Part shown: positions 1-9,068 of the stretch, one piece after another
How positions within the stretch are numbered: position 1 is the first letter of the stretch
Layout of the letters: each line of letters begins with the position of its first letter
NCBI RefSeq assembly: GCF_029360725.1
Contig: NZ_JARKMY010000018.1
Location: forward strand, 682,001 to 746,000
Reading direction: 5' to 3'
DNA from: Chryseolinea sp. H1M3-3
GTDB lineage: Bacteria > Bacteroidota > Bacteroidia > Cytophagales > Cyclobacteriaceae
DNA length: 64,000 nucleotides
The notes under the pieces: generated by a model
What the model was told of the DNA's origin: nothing
The model's database searches: none
Seen by the model: only the letters and a program-made list of their open reading frames with translations
Position numbers and translations under genes: made by a program

Positions 1-477
1 CAACGCATGTTCATACCGTTGCACGATTTGAATCACCTGAGGCTGTGTCCAATAATTGACTACATTATTTAACGCATTCCAATTACAGGTTGCATCATGC
101 ATTTCCACCATAGGAATCATTTGATGTTTGATGCAATTTTTTATCAGAGAATCGAGTTGATTTAATGACGATGGCGTTCCATTGCTATAGGTTGCCTGCC
201 AAACAATTCTTACACAATTTGAATTTGTTTTTGCAATTTCCGGAAAGTAATTCCTTCCATAAGGATCATTCTCATCAAACACGCTCATTTTATTAACACC
301 TTTCAGAATAACTGTCTCACCACAAGGGTCAGTTAGTTTTGTTCCCACCACCTTGAAAGTCGACGCTGCCGGATTGGGGGTGTCGTCTGAACTGCAGGAC
401 AGCATGATCAATACGACAACCAGCATAAAAACTGAGATTAGAGCTCGTGGACTGCATATCGTTTTATTAATGAACAT
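1..477 (-). CDS. GH5-like glycoside hydrolase lipoprotein, N-terminal part (gene runs off left edge)
   Basis: The first 159 residues of a protein are read leftward from an ATG at 477, and the frame stays open to base 1. The N-terminus is a lipoprotein signal (hydrophobic stretch, then LSC at residues 26-28, followed by Ser and Asp residues), so the protein is probably outer-membrane anchored. The mature part shows motifs typical of GH5 TIM-barrel glycanases, especially endo-mannanase-like members: LKGVN on the first strand, NCVRIVW on the second, and MIPMVEMHDAT on the third. The catalytic glutamates would lie outside the window. Substrate cannot be read from this fragment; mannan or another beta-1,4-glycan is an inference. 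Confidence 0.7.
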   Translation of the reverse strand, partial: MFINKTICSPRALISVFMLVVVLIMLSCSSDDTPNPAASTFKVVGTKLTDPCGETVILKGVNKMSVFDENDPYGRNYFPEIAKTNSNCVRIVWQATYSNGTPSSLNQLDSLIKNCIKHQMIPMVEMHDATCNWNALNNVVNYWTQPQVIQIVQRYEHAL

Positions 478-829
478 ATTTAGTAGCTTAACACAAAGGT
501 GGTTAAAAGTATGACGAGATAGAGCAATAGAAAAGCAACGTGGCGATTGATTTTCGTTTCACAAACATTTAACAATTCCTTTACCCGCGTTTGCATTGAG
601 CTGAATTTAAATTATGATTATGCTTCAGATACAAAATAACCATTTCCGGGTAGGGCGATCAATAACCTTTTTGGGTGAGTAAATTATGCCAGTTTTTGTT
701 GGCCTCATCAGGTCGATCACTAAGGCTAATTAAAAGCTGCCGCTTTGAACCTCGAAAATTATCCTGCCGATTTTGTAGTATAATTTTTAAATTTGAGAAC
801 ATCTCCATCAAATATTTACAATCAATAAA
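478..829. other. intergenic region between divergent lipoprotein genes
   Basis: These 352 bases separate the leftward GH5-like gene from the rightward FGE-like gene, so they should hold two divergent promoters. TAAATTTG at 788-795 fits the Bacteroidota -7 consensus TAnnTTTG, but I found no TTTG element at the usual distance upstream. A 61-codon leftward frame (659-844) overlaps the start of the FGE gene; it resembles nothing I know and I do not call it. Confidence 0.4.
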
Positions 830-1957
830 GTGAGAAGCAAACAAAAAATACTAATGCTCCTGATATTCTCAACTTGCTTCTTAACAAGCTGCAAGGAAAA
901 ACAAGACAGGGATGGACGCGCAAGTGAACAAACAATGGACAGCATTACCTGTTGCGGGGAGTCTTTGCCTAAACGCTTTTCATCGCCACCATCCACAACT
1001 ATTCCAACAACACAAAATGGAACCTCCCATGAGGGCATGGTATGGATTGAAGGGGGCACATTTTCAATGGGTGCATCTGACAACGATGGACGCAGGGATG
1101 AGTATCCCGCCCACGAGGTGAGGGTAAAAGGATTTTGGATGGATGCCACAGAAGTAACCAACGCTCAATTTTCAAAATTTGTTGAAGCAACCGGATATGT
1201 GACAACCGCTGAAAAGGTGCCCGATTGGGAAGAACTAAAAAAACAATTGCCTCCTGGTACGCCCAAGCCTGCGGATAGCCTCCTGGTGGCTTCATCCATT
1301 GTTTTTGTTTCACCTGCCCGTCATGTTTCTTTACATGAAGTAAATGAATGGTGGCAATGGAAAAAAGGCGCTAACTGGAGACATCCACGAGGTACTGGCA
1401 GCAGTATTAAAGGAAAAGAAAATTATCCTGTCGTACACGTCTCCTGGGATGATGCAAACGCATACGCTGCATGGGCAGGCAAGCGGTTACCAACGGAAGC
1501 AGAATGGGAATATGCAGCTCGCGGCGGCGTAACAAATCAGCCTTTCTTTTGGGGTGCTGAAGACGCAGAACAAGGATCACCAAAAGCCAATACGTGGCAA
1601 GGACAGTTTCCTAATGTTGACACAGGTTGGGATAAATTCGAGGGACTCGCCCCAACGAAGAGCTTTGCTCCAAATAACTTCGGACTATATGATATGGCAG
1701 GAAATGTCTGGGAGTGGTGTTCTGATTGGTACCGACCCGACTATTATGGCCAACTTTCAGCCAGTACAGCAATAAATCCTCAGGGGCCAGAAACGGGTTA
1801 CGATCCTGATGAACCAACTGTTCCGAAGCGTGTAGTTCGGGGTGGGTCATTTCTTTGTCATTCCTCTTATTGTTCAGGCTATCGTGTGTCCGCCAGAATG
1901 AAAACATCCGCCGATACCAGTTTGGAGCATACAGGCTTTCGCTGTGTTGCTAATTGA
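830..1957 (+). CDS. formylglycine-generating enzyme (SUMF1) family lipoprotein
   Basis: A 375-residue protein beginning at GTG 830; an in-frame ATG at 854 would still leave a signal sequence. The lipobox LTSC near residue 21 predicts membrane anchoring. From about residue 70 it is a full FGE-sulfatase domain: MVWIEGGTFSMG, then DEYPAHEV, DATEVTNAQF, PVVHVSWDDA, RLPTEAEWEYAARGG, LYDMAGNVWEWCSDWY and a closing GFRC. The family oxidises a Cys in a C-x-P-x-R motif to formylglycine and so activates sulfatases, although many bacterial members are non-enzymatic. Here both active-site cysteines of the human enzyme have counterparts, Cys343 and Cys348, in GGSFLCHSSYCSGYR. That favours a true maturase. 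A sulfatase with the required motif lies at 36944-38620. Confidence 0.85.
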   Translation: MRSKQKILMLLIFSTCFLTSCKEKQDRDGRASEQTMDSITCCGESLPKRFSSPPSTTIPTTQNGTSHEGMVWIEGGTFSMGASDNDGRRDEYPAHEVRVKGFWMDATEVTNAQFSKFVEATGYVTTAEKVPDWEELKKQLPPGTPKPADSLLVASSIVFVSPARHVSLHEVNEWWQWKKGANWRHPRGTGSSIKGKENYPVVHVSWDDANAYAAWAGKRLPTEAEWEYAARGGVTNQPFFWGAEDAEQGSPKANTWQGQFPNVDTGWDKFEGLAPTKSFAPNNFGLYDMAGNVWEWCSDWYRPDYYGQLSASTAINPQGPETGYDPDEPTVPKRVVRGGSFLCHSSYCSGYRVSARMKTSADTSLEHTGFRCVAN

Positions 1958-2596
1958 TTAAATGATTTTCTCCCGTATCGCTTTGGCTACTGCTTCAGGG
2001 CCGCATTGAACATGTAGCTTTTGGTAAATATTTTTCAAATGACGTTTTACTGTTTCCGGTGAAATCGAAAATTCAATTCCAATCATCCGATAAGAAAATC
2101 CCCGAGCCAATAATTCCAGCACCTGTTGTTCGCGATCAGTAATATGATAATCGTTCTTCGATGGTTGCTTAGATTCACGAAATGCCTGCAACACCCGCTT
2201 GGCAATTCCAGGAGACATTGGTGCACCGCCCTCATGTACTTCCCGTATGGCATTTACAAGATGGGCCCAAGAATCTTTTTTTAATAAATAGCCATCAGCA
2301 CCCTTTGTGAGGCATGTAAACAATCTGTCATCATCATCAAAAACCGTGTGCATAACCACACGAATGCTGACATCAACTTCCTTTATCAGTTGAACGCCTA
2401 CAATTCCACTGCGCCCAGGCATGTCGATATCCATGATAACAACATTGGGCCTATCCTTTTTTACATCTTCAGTAACGTGGCTACAGTCGGGGTAAGAACC
2501 AGAGATACAAAATCCATCTGTATGTCCAATCAGCAATTCCAGCAGATCCCTCAGCTTTGTGTTGTCTTCATAAATCGATACTCGAATAGGTTCCAT
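1958..2596 (-). CDS. NarL/FixJ-family response regulator
   Basis: A 212-residue two-domain regulator. The N-terminal receiver (about 1-125) has the acidic pocket E10/D11, phospho-acceptor D56 in MDIDMPG, and the conserved Lys in LLKKD. The C-terminal LuxR-type helix-turn-helix (about 150-212) contains DREQQVLELLARGFSYRMI and SPETVKRHLKNIYQKL. It lies 74 bases downstream of, and on the same strand as, the propeller histidine kinase ending at 2671, so the two are very likely a cognate phosphorelay pair. The target genes are unknown; the adjacent FGE-like gene is convergent and abuts it directly at 1957/1958. Start ATG at 2596. Confidence 0.9.
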   Translation of the reverse strand: MEPIRVSIYEDNTKLRDLLELLIGHTDGFCISGSYPDCSHVTEDVKKDRPNVVIMDIDMPGRSGIVGVQLIKEVDVSIRVVMHTVFDDDDRLFTCLTKGADGYLLKKDSWAHLVNAIREVHEGGAPMSPGIAKRVLQAFRESKQPSKNDYHITDREQQVLELLARGFSYRMIGIEFSISPETVKRHLKNIYQKLHVQCGPEAVAKAIREKII

Positions 2597-2670
2597 AAAA
2601 ATATTTAAAGGGGCCTCGTTACGTTTACAAGGAAATCATTAGTCTACGCTTCATCAATACCCCATTAGGG

Positions 2671-5600
2671 TCACCTGGCTACAGGAAATTCCAGTTTAAT
2701 GGATGTGCCCTTGCCGCTACCTGATTTAATATCTATAACGCCGTTTAAACTCTTGGCGCGCTCTTTCAAATTTCGAATTCCATTGCGATCTGTTGTCGCT
2801 GTTGGATCAAAGCCCACGCCATTGTCTTCAACGGTCAATAAAATTTTCCTTCTATCCATACAAATACCGACAAACGCTTCCGTGCATTTAGAATATTTTA
2901 CCAGATTGTTAACAGCCTCCTTAAAAATCAAGTAAATATTTCGCCTTTGTTCCATCGATAATTTAACATCGTCCAATCGTTCGGGAATATCAAATTTGAA
3001 CGCGATCTGTTTAGCCTCAAAGAGCTCCGATGCATAACGCGTCATGCGTGCAATTAAGCTGGAAAGCGAATCATTTTTTGGACTGATATTCCACACTATG
3101 TCATCTAAAGAACCACTGATCTGCCGCACGTCGTCCATGATACGATCCACCAGAGCGCTTGATGCATGCTGCACAGGCAGTTCTTTCTTTGCGAGCGACC
3201 CCATAATGCTGATCCCACTGAGTGTTGATCCTAATTCATCGTGGAGGTCTGCAGAAATCCGATTTCTAACCCTTTGCAGGTGCAGTAGTTGATTAATACG
3301 ATATTGATAAAATGCATAAAGCACACCGGCAATAAACAAACTGATTAGAATTTTAAACCAAACCGTTTGATAAAATGCAGGGAGGACCTCAATTTTCAAA
3401 TCGAGTGTATCTTCGTTCCAGTTCCCTAAAGCATCACCAGCTTTCATGTGAAGGATGTATTCGCCGGGGTTGAGATTTGTATAATTCGCGACGTGCTTTG
3501 ATCCGATATAATTCCAATCTTTTTCAAACCCTTCCAGATAATAAGCATATTGGTTGTCATCTTGTTTCCGATAATTAAGTGCTATAAAATCAATGCTAAA
3601 CACGTCTTGCGAAGGCTGCAAGCGAATAGATTCCGAAGGATTTGCCAAATACTCCGTGTGATGAATTTTAAAACTATTAACGACCAGCGGAGGTGGATCG
3701 AGGCGTTTCAGAACATCACCGACCTTCACGAGATTAAAACCTTGAATATGCCCCACCAGCAGCTCACGTTTATTATGCGTGATATAGACTCTGCCGGTGG
3801 TATTGTTGCTTAGCAGACCATCATTCATGGTAAACCGAATCAGTCTGTCATTGGTGGTGTTAATGCAATACAAACCTTCATGATTCCCGACCCATAGATT
3901 CCCTTGAAAATCCTCAACAAGTCCCTTTATCTCGCGGTCACTGAATCCATCTTTTGCATTAACAACCTTGCTGATTTTTCCTACCTCAGGCATCATTGTA
4001 ATACTTCCCCAACGGGCCGCCCATACGTTGCCGTTGTGATCCTCGAGTAAGGTATTAACTGTTGGATCATCGACTCCTGCAGGTAAGGTTTCCGGATCAG
4101 CACGAACAAACTCCTTTCGTACATCATCATAGTAATAAACACCTTTATAACAACCAATCCAAAGCCGGCCCTTCGTATCAATCATCATGTCATTGATGAG
4201 ATTGTTATTCTGTACAACGTTTCGCATGACTTCTTTTGTCCAAGGGGTAATCTCCTGTTGCGAAGTCTCATCAACAGCATGGATTCCCTCGTCTGAATTG
4301 CCCACCCACAACTTGCTATCTTGAAAGCGCCCGTACATGAAAAAAGGAACGGAAAAAAACTGATCTGTTATCCTGGCTAACGGCGGGTTCAAAAATTTTC
4401 CGGACAATAAATGATAAACGAAAATCCCGGGTCGTTGATAGTCCCATCGGTTCGTGCCGATCCAAAGCGTGCCATCCTTTCGCTGCTCAATCCACCGGGT
4501 TTCCGCCGCCGCGCTCGGATAAACAATTTTGGAAAAGGAATTCTTCTGTCTGTCCCATCGAAGTAAAACATTATTCGACATACCAAGATAAAAAATATGC
4601 TCAAATCCTGGTCGGTTATCCTGGTGGACAACGTTCACGGTAAGCGCCTGCGGCAAAATATTTTGGGGGATTGTGATTACCTGAATCACATTGCTCAGGG
4701 GGTGATACTTTATTATTCCATCCGATGTACAAACCCAAACAATTCCATCTTGGTCCCTGTATATAAAATTGACTTCGTAAGATTTTGGGAGAATATCTGG
4801 AAAGAAGAAAAATCTTTTTTGCTCTGGCCTGAATATTCCAAGACCGTGGCTGTCGCCAACCCAGAGTATGCGTTTTCCATTTTCGTCCAATCCTTCTTCT
4901 ACGGCAAGGATCTTATTTGCCATTCGCCCGGTTTCAAATAGCTCGAAAGCATGTGTACGCGGATCGAATTTTATCAATCCTAAGTTGTATGTACCAATCC
5001 ATAAAAATCCATCCTGATCCCGCGTCGCTTTCGACATCAGCATATCCTTTAACTGTCCGGCCGGACTATCTGCACCTAATACACAGATTAACGTGTCCCG
5101 TTGACGATCATAGCGGAATAATCCATTGTCTCTGCCAATAACCCAAAGGTTGCTATCAAGATCTTCCACGAAAGCACCTTTTAGCCAAACAAAATTGGTT
5201 TGGCGAAATGGGTAATGTTTACGCTTTCCGGTTTTCAAATCAAGCCGGTTCACACCATGATGATCACTAAACCATCCCTGGTCATAGACATCGATGTAAA
5301 AATCGCCTGTACTTCCAACATGTTTGTCTGAATCACCAAGTACACGCCCCATGCGCATGGTGCTTAAATCGATTTTTGAAACACCACTACGATCGGATGA
5401 CAACCAAATATTGTTGCTTTCGTCTGGCTCAATTCCAGTCACGAAATTGGTAGTATAGTCATTAAAGCTTTTAAAGGTAACTCCATCGTATCGAAGCGGG
5501 CATTGCCTGGTGCCAAACCACATAAATCCCAACTGATCGCGGGTCGCGGAAAACACAGAATTACTAGGCAATCCTTCTTTGGAAGTGATTAGTTCAAAAG

Positions 5601-5703
5601 TTATGGTGGGTAATTGACACCAGCCTTTTTGGTTTTTCGTAAAAAGAAAAAGGAAGAGTAGCGCAACGACTGCCCGCAACATCATTTTCATGTTGAGCAT
5701 CAT
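2671..5703 (-). CDS. two-component regulator propeller histidine kinase (Reg_prop, Y_Y_Y, HisKA_3, HATPase)
   Basis: About 1010 residues from ATG 5703; the frame is open to a TTG at 5748, but the later ATG cluster (5703, 5700, 5691) directly precedes a good signal sequence. The periplasmic part is a long series of propeller blades with repeats such as DQLGFMWFGT, DQDGFLWIGTYNLG and DTKGRLWIGCYKG, followed by a Y_Y_Y-type domain (YAYYLEGFEKDWNYIG). A single membrane helix near residues 770-790 leads to a NarX-type kinase core with the phospho-acceptor His821 in ADLHDELGST and an ATPase domain (NGVGFDP, GIRNLKERAKSL). Such architectures often sense polysaccharide fragments in Bacteroidota, but the ligand here is unknown. 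The partner is the regulator at 1958-2596. Confidence 0.9.
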   Translation of the reverse strand: MMLNMKMMLRAVVALLFLFLFTKNQKGWCQLPTITFELITSKEGLPSNSVFSATRDQLGFMWFGTRQCPLRYDGVTFKSFNDYTTNFVTGIEPDESNNIWLSSDRSGVSKIDLSTMRMGRVLGDSDKHVGSTGDFYIDVYDQGWFSDHHGVNRLDLKTGKRKHYPFRQTNFVWLKGAFVEDLDSNLWVIGRDNGLFRYDRQRDTLICVLGADSPAGQLKDMLMSKATRDQDGFLWIGTYNLGLIKFDPRTHAFELFETGRMANKILAVEEGLDENGKRILWVGDSHGLGIFRPEQKRFFFFPDILPKSYEVNFIYRDQDGIVWVCTSDGIIKYHPLSNVIQVITIPQNILPQALTVNVVHQDNRPGFEHIFYLGMSNNVLLRWDRQKNSFSKIVYPSAAAETRWIEQRKDGTLWIGTNRWDYQRPGIFVYHLLSGKFLNPPLARITDQFFSVPFFMYGRFQDSKLWVGNSDEGIHAVDETSQQEITPWTKEVMRNVVQNNNLINDMMIDTKGRLWIGCYKGVYYYDDVRKEFVRADPETLPAGVDDPTVNTLLEDHNGNVWAARWGSITMMPEVGKISKVVNAKDGFSDREIKGLVEDFQGNLWVGNHEGLYCINTTNDRLIRFTMNDGLLSNNTTGRVYITHNKRELLVGHIQGFNLVKVGDVLKRLDPPPLVVNSFKIHHTEYLANPSESIRLQPSQDVFSIDFIALNYRKQDDNQYAYYLEGFEKDWNYIGSKHVANYTNLNPGEYILHMKAGDALGNWNEDTLDLKIEVLPAFYQTVWFKILISLFIAGVLYAFYQYRINQLLHLQRVRNRISADLHDELGSTLSGISIMGSLAKKELPVQHASSALVDRIMDDVRQISGSLDDIVWNISPKNDSLSSLIARMTRYASELFEAKQIAFKFDIPERLDDVKLSMEQRRNIYLIFKEAVNNLVKYSKCTEAFVGICMDRRKILLTVEDNGVGFDPTATTDRNGIRNLKERAKSLNGVIDIKSGSGKGTSIKLEFPVAR

Positions 5704-5860
5704 TATTTTCACCCAATTTACTATCCATTCGGAAATAAACCTTGACAAACACTGTTTGATTTATTTTGTTTTATCGTCCAGGTGATTTCTTCGGCCCGTA
5801 TAAATACGACATCATTTCTTTGCATTCCGAAAATTTTATCTATAGTTTTATAATAATTGA

Positions 5861-5896
5861 GCCCATCAATTTACCCTATCCAGGGCGTTGATGGGC
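5861..5896 (+). terminator. terminator-like hairpin in the leader of the Rcp1-like gene
   Basis: GCCCATCAA (5861-5869) pairs perfectly with TTGATGGGC (5888-5896), and an inner CCCT (5874-5877) pairs with AGGG (5882-5885) around ATCC. TTCGTTTTATTT follows on the plus strand, so this resembles an intrinsic terminator for rightward transcription. No annotated rightward gene ends here: the kinase to the left is transcribed away, and the next gene begins at 5947. It may therefore attenuate the downstream operon or end a short RNA. Confidence 0.55.
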
Positions 5897-5946
5897 TTCG
5901 TTTTATTTAATATATGTAGCGAAGATGTGTTAACCCCAATTATGCT

Positions 5947-6381
5947 ATGAATGAAAAGGAAGTTGAAATTCTTATTGTAGAAGATAACCCGGATGATGCG
6001 GAGCTTGCAATCCGTGCGCTTAAAAAAAGTCACCTCGCAAATAATGTCATTCATTTGATTGATGGTGCGGAAGCTATTGATTTTCTATTGGGACTAGGAA
6101 AGTATGAAGGTCGTGATATCAATAACATACCGAAGGTGATCCTACTCGACCTCAAAATGCCTAAGGTAAACGGTCTAGAGGTATTGATGCGGATTAAATC
6201 CGAATCACACACAAAATCAATACCCGTTGTAATTTTGACGTCTTCAGCTGAAGATCCCGACATAAAACGCTCATACGAGCTGGGCGCCAATAGCTATATC
6301 GTTAAGCCAGTTGAATTTAACAACTTCGCAAAGATCATCTCCGACTTAGGCATGTATTGGCTGGTTATTAATAAGATATAA
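5947..6381 (+). CDS. Rcp1-like single-domain response regulator
   Basis: A 144-residue stand-alone receiver with no output domain. It begins EILIVEDNPDDAELAIRAL, the Rcp1/CheY-like signature of receivers partnered with phytochrome-type and PAS kinases. The phospho-acceptor is D68 in LLDLKMPKVNG; Thr/Ser switch residues are in VVILTSSAED and the conserved Lys in YIVKPVEFNNF. It is the first gene of a co-directional group with a TonB-dependent receptor (49 bases downstream), a YfiR-like protein and a CHASE8 kinase whose core would be its natural partner. The terminator-like hairpin just upstream may control entry into this group. Confidence 0.85.
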   Translation: MNEKEVEILIVEDNPDDAELAIRALKKSHLANNVIHLIDGAEAIDFLLGLGKYEGRDINNIPKVILLDLKMPKVNGLEVLMRIKSESHTKSIPVVILTSSAEDPDIKRSYELGANSYIVKPVEFNNFAKIISDLGMYWLVINKI

Positions 6382-6430
6382 CGATTTTTTTCTGAAGACA
6401 ATCATCAGGATAGATCAAAACAACACCGTT

Positions 6431-8359
6431 ATGGAAATGAAAAGATTTTTTTATATCATATTCTGCTTCATAATCCTGCCCATGGGCATTTACGCTCAGG
6501 ATCACAATAACACCACTGCGTCTGCTGCTGTGAAGCTAAAAAAGCTGAGCATCGAGGAACTAATGGATGTCGAAGTAATGTCTGTCTCCAAACGTCCGGA
6601 GAAACTAGCAGAGGTAGCTTCTGCTATTCAAGTGATTACAGGCGAAGATATCCGTCGGTCGGGAGCGACGAGTATACCAGAAGCGTTGAGGCTCGCTTCC
6701 AATTTACAAGTAGCACAAGTTAACGCAAGCCAGTGGGCAATCAGTGCAAGGGGTTTTAATAATGTGCTTGCTAACAAATTACTTGTTATGATCGATGGTC
6801 GGACCGTATATACGCCGATGTATGCGGGCGTTTTTTGGGATGTTCAAAATATCATGCTGGAAGATGTGGAACGAATAGAGGTCGTTAGCGGGCCTGGTGG
6901 AACGCTTTGGGGAGCAAACGCAGTGAATGGTATAATTAACATTGTAACGAAAAATGCGCAAGATACGCAGGGTCTATTGGCAGAAGCAGGCGTAGGCACT
7001 GAGTTGCGTGGTTATGGAGCCCTTCGTTACGGGGGTAAACTTTCCAAAAATGTTTACTACCGTCTTTACACGATGGCCTATAAAAAAGGAAGCACCGCCA
7101 CTTTAGAAGGCGATGATGCAAACGACGAGTGGACAATGGCGCAGAGCGGGTTTCAGCTGGACTGGGAAGGCGAAAAAGACCAGCTTAAAGTACAGGGGAA
7201 TCTTTATGATGACCGACCAAATCCAGATGGCGTTTCCGATATCAGGGCGAGCGGCCAAAATGCACTGGCAAGATGGACGCACTCTTTTTCCAACGGATCG
7301 GATTTCAAAATTCAAATATATTATGATCATACGTGGCGCGATTTTAGAAATGGCTTTGCCCAACGACTGAAAACGTATGATGTTGATGCTTACCATCATT
7401 TTCGACTTGGCAAACGCCAGGAAATCACTTGGGGGTTTGGCTACCGGCTTATGGCAGACCGTTTTAGAAATCTGGACCTATTGAGGTTCGAGCCTGGCGA
7501 AAGAAACCTGCACGTCTACAACATTTTTATTCAGGATAAGATTAACATTGTTCCTGAACGCCTAGACCTTACGATAGGCGCTAAACTTGAACACAATTCT
7601 TACACTAAATGGCAATTTCAGCCAAGTTCGAGACTGGCATTCTCGCTGACGAAAAGTCAAACGCTGTGGGCCGCAGTTTCGCGGGCCGTTAGAAATCCTT
7701 CCCGCATTGACACCGATTTTTTATTAAATGCAGCACCTGGCGTCCCCTTTCTGCAGGGTAATAAGGATTTCAAATCTGAAGAAGTCCTCGCTTACGAACT
7801 TGGATGGCGTATGCAATATGAAACATCATTCACGCTTTCGCTTGCAACATTTTACAATATTTATGATAATCTAAGGACTGCTGAACCAGGTCCGCCGCCA
7901 TTAAATCTTCCAATAACAATATCCAACGGTGTTGAAGGAAACACGTATGGTGTGGAATTTATGGGGAGCTATCAACCATTGGCCTGGTGGCAACTTCGAG
8001 GAGGATATACATTTCTAAAAAAAGAATTAACAATCAAACCAGACAGCAGAGATCTAAATGGAGGAAGGGTAGAAAGTAACGATCCGGAGCACCAGTTTTT
8101 GATTCAATCCATGATGGACCTGCCGGGAAAGACAGAACTGGGATTTGTTGTTCGCCATATAAAAGAATTACCTGAGCCCAGGGTAGCTGGTTATTGGGGG
8201 CTTGATGTGCGACTGGCCTGGCGGCCGAATGATATGCTCGAGTTTAATGTTGTAGGACAAAATATACTTGACGAAGAACATTTGGAATTCATTCCTGCTT
8301 CGCCAACACCAAGAAACATGCAGCGTGGCATTTATGGAAAGATTGTGTGTCGCTTCTAG
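6431..8359 (+). CDS. TonB-dependent receptor (associated with YfiR/CHASE8 kinase)
   Basis: A 642-residue outer-membrane receptor with a signal peptide (cleavage near IYAQD). The segment LKKLSIEELMDVEVMSVSKR is typical of a TonB-receptor subfamily found beside YfiR-like genes. The plug (about 50-170) contains the TonB-box-proximal VITGEDIRRSG, GFNNVLANKLLVMIDGR and VERIEVVSGPGGTLWGANAV; the remainder is a 22-strand type barrel ending in Phe. No carboxypeptidase-regulatory prefix and no SusD partner are present, so this is not a SusCD pair. It may carry an iron chelate or another small ligand, or act as the outer-membrane arm of the adjacent sensing system; the substrate is unknown. Confidence 0.85.
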   Translation: MEMKRFFYIIFCFIILPMGIYAQDHNNTTASAAVKLKKLSIEELMDVEVMSVSKRPEKLAEVASAIQVITGEDIRRSGATSIPEALRLASNLQVAQVNASQWAISARGFNNVLANKLLVMIDGRTVYTPMYAGVFWDVQNIMLEDVERIEVVSGPGGTLWGANAVNGIINIVTKNAQDTQGLLAEAGVGTELRGYGALRYGGKLSKNVYYRLYTMAYKKGSTATLEGDDANDEWTMAQSGFQLDWEGEKDQLKVQGNLYDDRPNPDGVSDIRASGQNALARWTHSFSNGSDFKIQIYYDHTWRDFRNGFAQRLKTYDVDAYHHFRLGKRQEITWGFGYRLMADRFRNLDLLRFEPGERNLHVYNIFIQDKINIVPERLDLTIGAKLEHNSYTKWQFQPSSRLAFSLTKSQTLWAAVSRAVRNPSRIDTDFLLNAAPGVPFLQGNKDFKSEEVLAYELGWRMQYETSFTLSLATFYNIYDNLRTAEPGPPPLNLPITISNGVEGNTYGVEFMGSYQPLAWWQLRGGYTFLKKELTIKPDSRDLNGGRVESNDPEHQFLIQSMMDLPGKTELGFVVRHIKELPEPRVAGYWGLDVRLAWRPNDMLEFNVVGQNILDEEHLEFIPASPTPRNMQRGIYGKIVCRF

Positions 8360-8482
8360 TGATAAGACCATGCCTGGATAAGAATGGTTTATGTAACTTT
8401 GCTTTAATTTTGGGTCAATTGGCGGGCAAAAATCAGATAAAATAAATGTCTTGGAATTTTGATAAGCAATGAAATAAGGAAC

Positions 8483-9058
8483 ATGCGGCTGGCAAAGGAA
8501 TATTGTTGGAAAGGGTTGACGACAGGTGCCAATGTTGTCGCGATTTTTTTATTGCTGTTTTTATCAACCGCATTGACACCTCCTCAAAAAAAGATTGCCG
8601 CTGCCGAACATGAAGTGAAGGCAGTATATCTTTTCAATTTCGCACAGTTTGTTGTATGGCCGTCCGACGTTTTCGAATCGCCAGCCAGCCCGATCGTGAT
8701 CGGTATTTTAGGAAAGGATCCATTTGGATCCTACATCGAGGAAACAGTAAAGGACGAAATCATCAATGGTCATTCACTGGTAATACAACGCTACGGCAGC
8801 GCGAAGGAGATTAAGAATTGTCACATACTATTTATCCATGCGAGCCTCACGCCCAGGCTGGATAACATTTTAAATGAATTGAAGGGTAAGGATATTCTTA
8901 CTGTGAGCGATGCTAAAGATTTCACAAAACAAGGAGGAATGGTCCGTTTCATAAATGAAAGAAGTAAAATAAAACTTGAGATAAATCTGAACACCGTCAA
9001 AACCACGGGTATTACAATCAGCTCCAAACTTTTGCGCTTGTCTGAAATAGTTGAATGA
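8483..9058 (+). CDS. YfiR family periplasmic regulator (DUF4154)
   Basis: A 191-residue protein. The frame is open from a TTG at 8459, but ATG 8483 closely follows AAGGA and precedes the hydrophobic export segment VVAIFLLLFLSTAL. The mature domain has the family pattern EVKAVYLFNFAQFVVWP, PIVIGILGKDPFG, CHILFIHAS and the closing GGMVRFINERSKIKLEINL. In Pseudomonas, YfiR binds the periplasmic CHASE8 domain of the diguanylate cyclase YfiN and holds it off. The next gene, 10 bases downstream, encodes a CHASE8-like sensor joined to a histidine kinase, so the same inhibitory pairing is inferred here, with phosphorelay as output. Confidence 0.85.
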   Translation: MRLAKEYCWKGLTTGANVVAIFLLLFLSTALTPPQKKIAAAEHEVKAVYLFNFAQFVVWPSDVFESPASPIVIGILGKDPFGSYIEETVKDEIINGHSLVIQRYGSAKEIKNCHILFIHASLTPRLDNILNELKGKDILTVSDAKDFTKQGGMVRFINERSKIKLEINLNTVKTTGITISSKLLRLSEIVE

Positions 9059-9068
9059 AAGTAATTTC

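Noticed and set aside
808-1161. 117-codon leftward frame opposite the FGE gene
   Set aside because: It is wholly opposite a gene with a clear domain; its composition is that of a shadow frame.
8459-8482. TTG start for the YfiR gene
   Set aside because: An ATG closely preceded by AAGGA follows at 8483 and gives a normal export signal.
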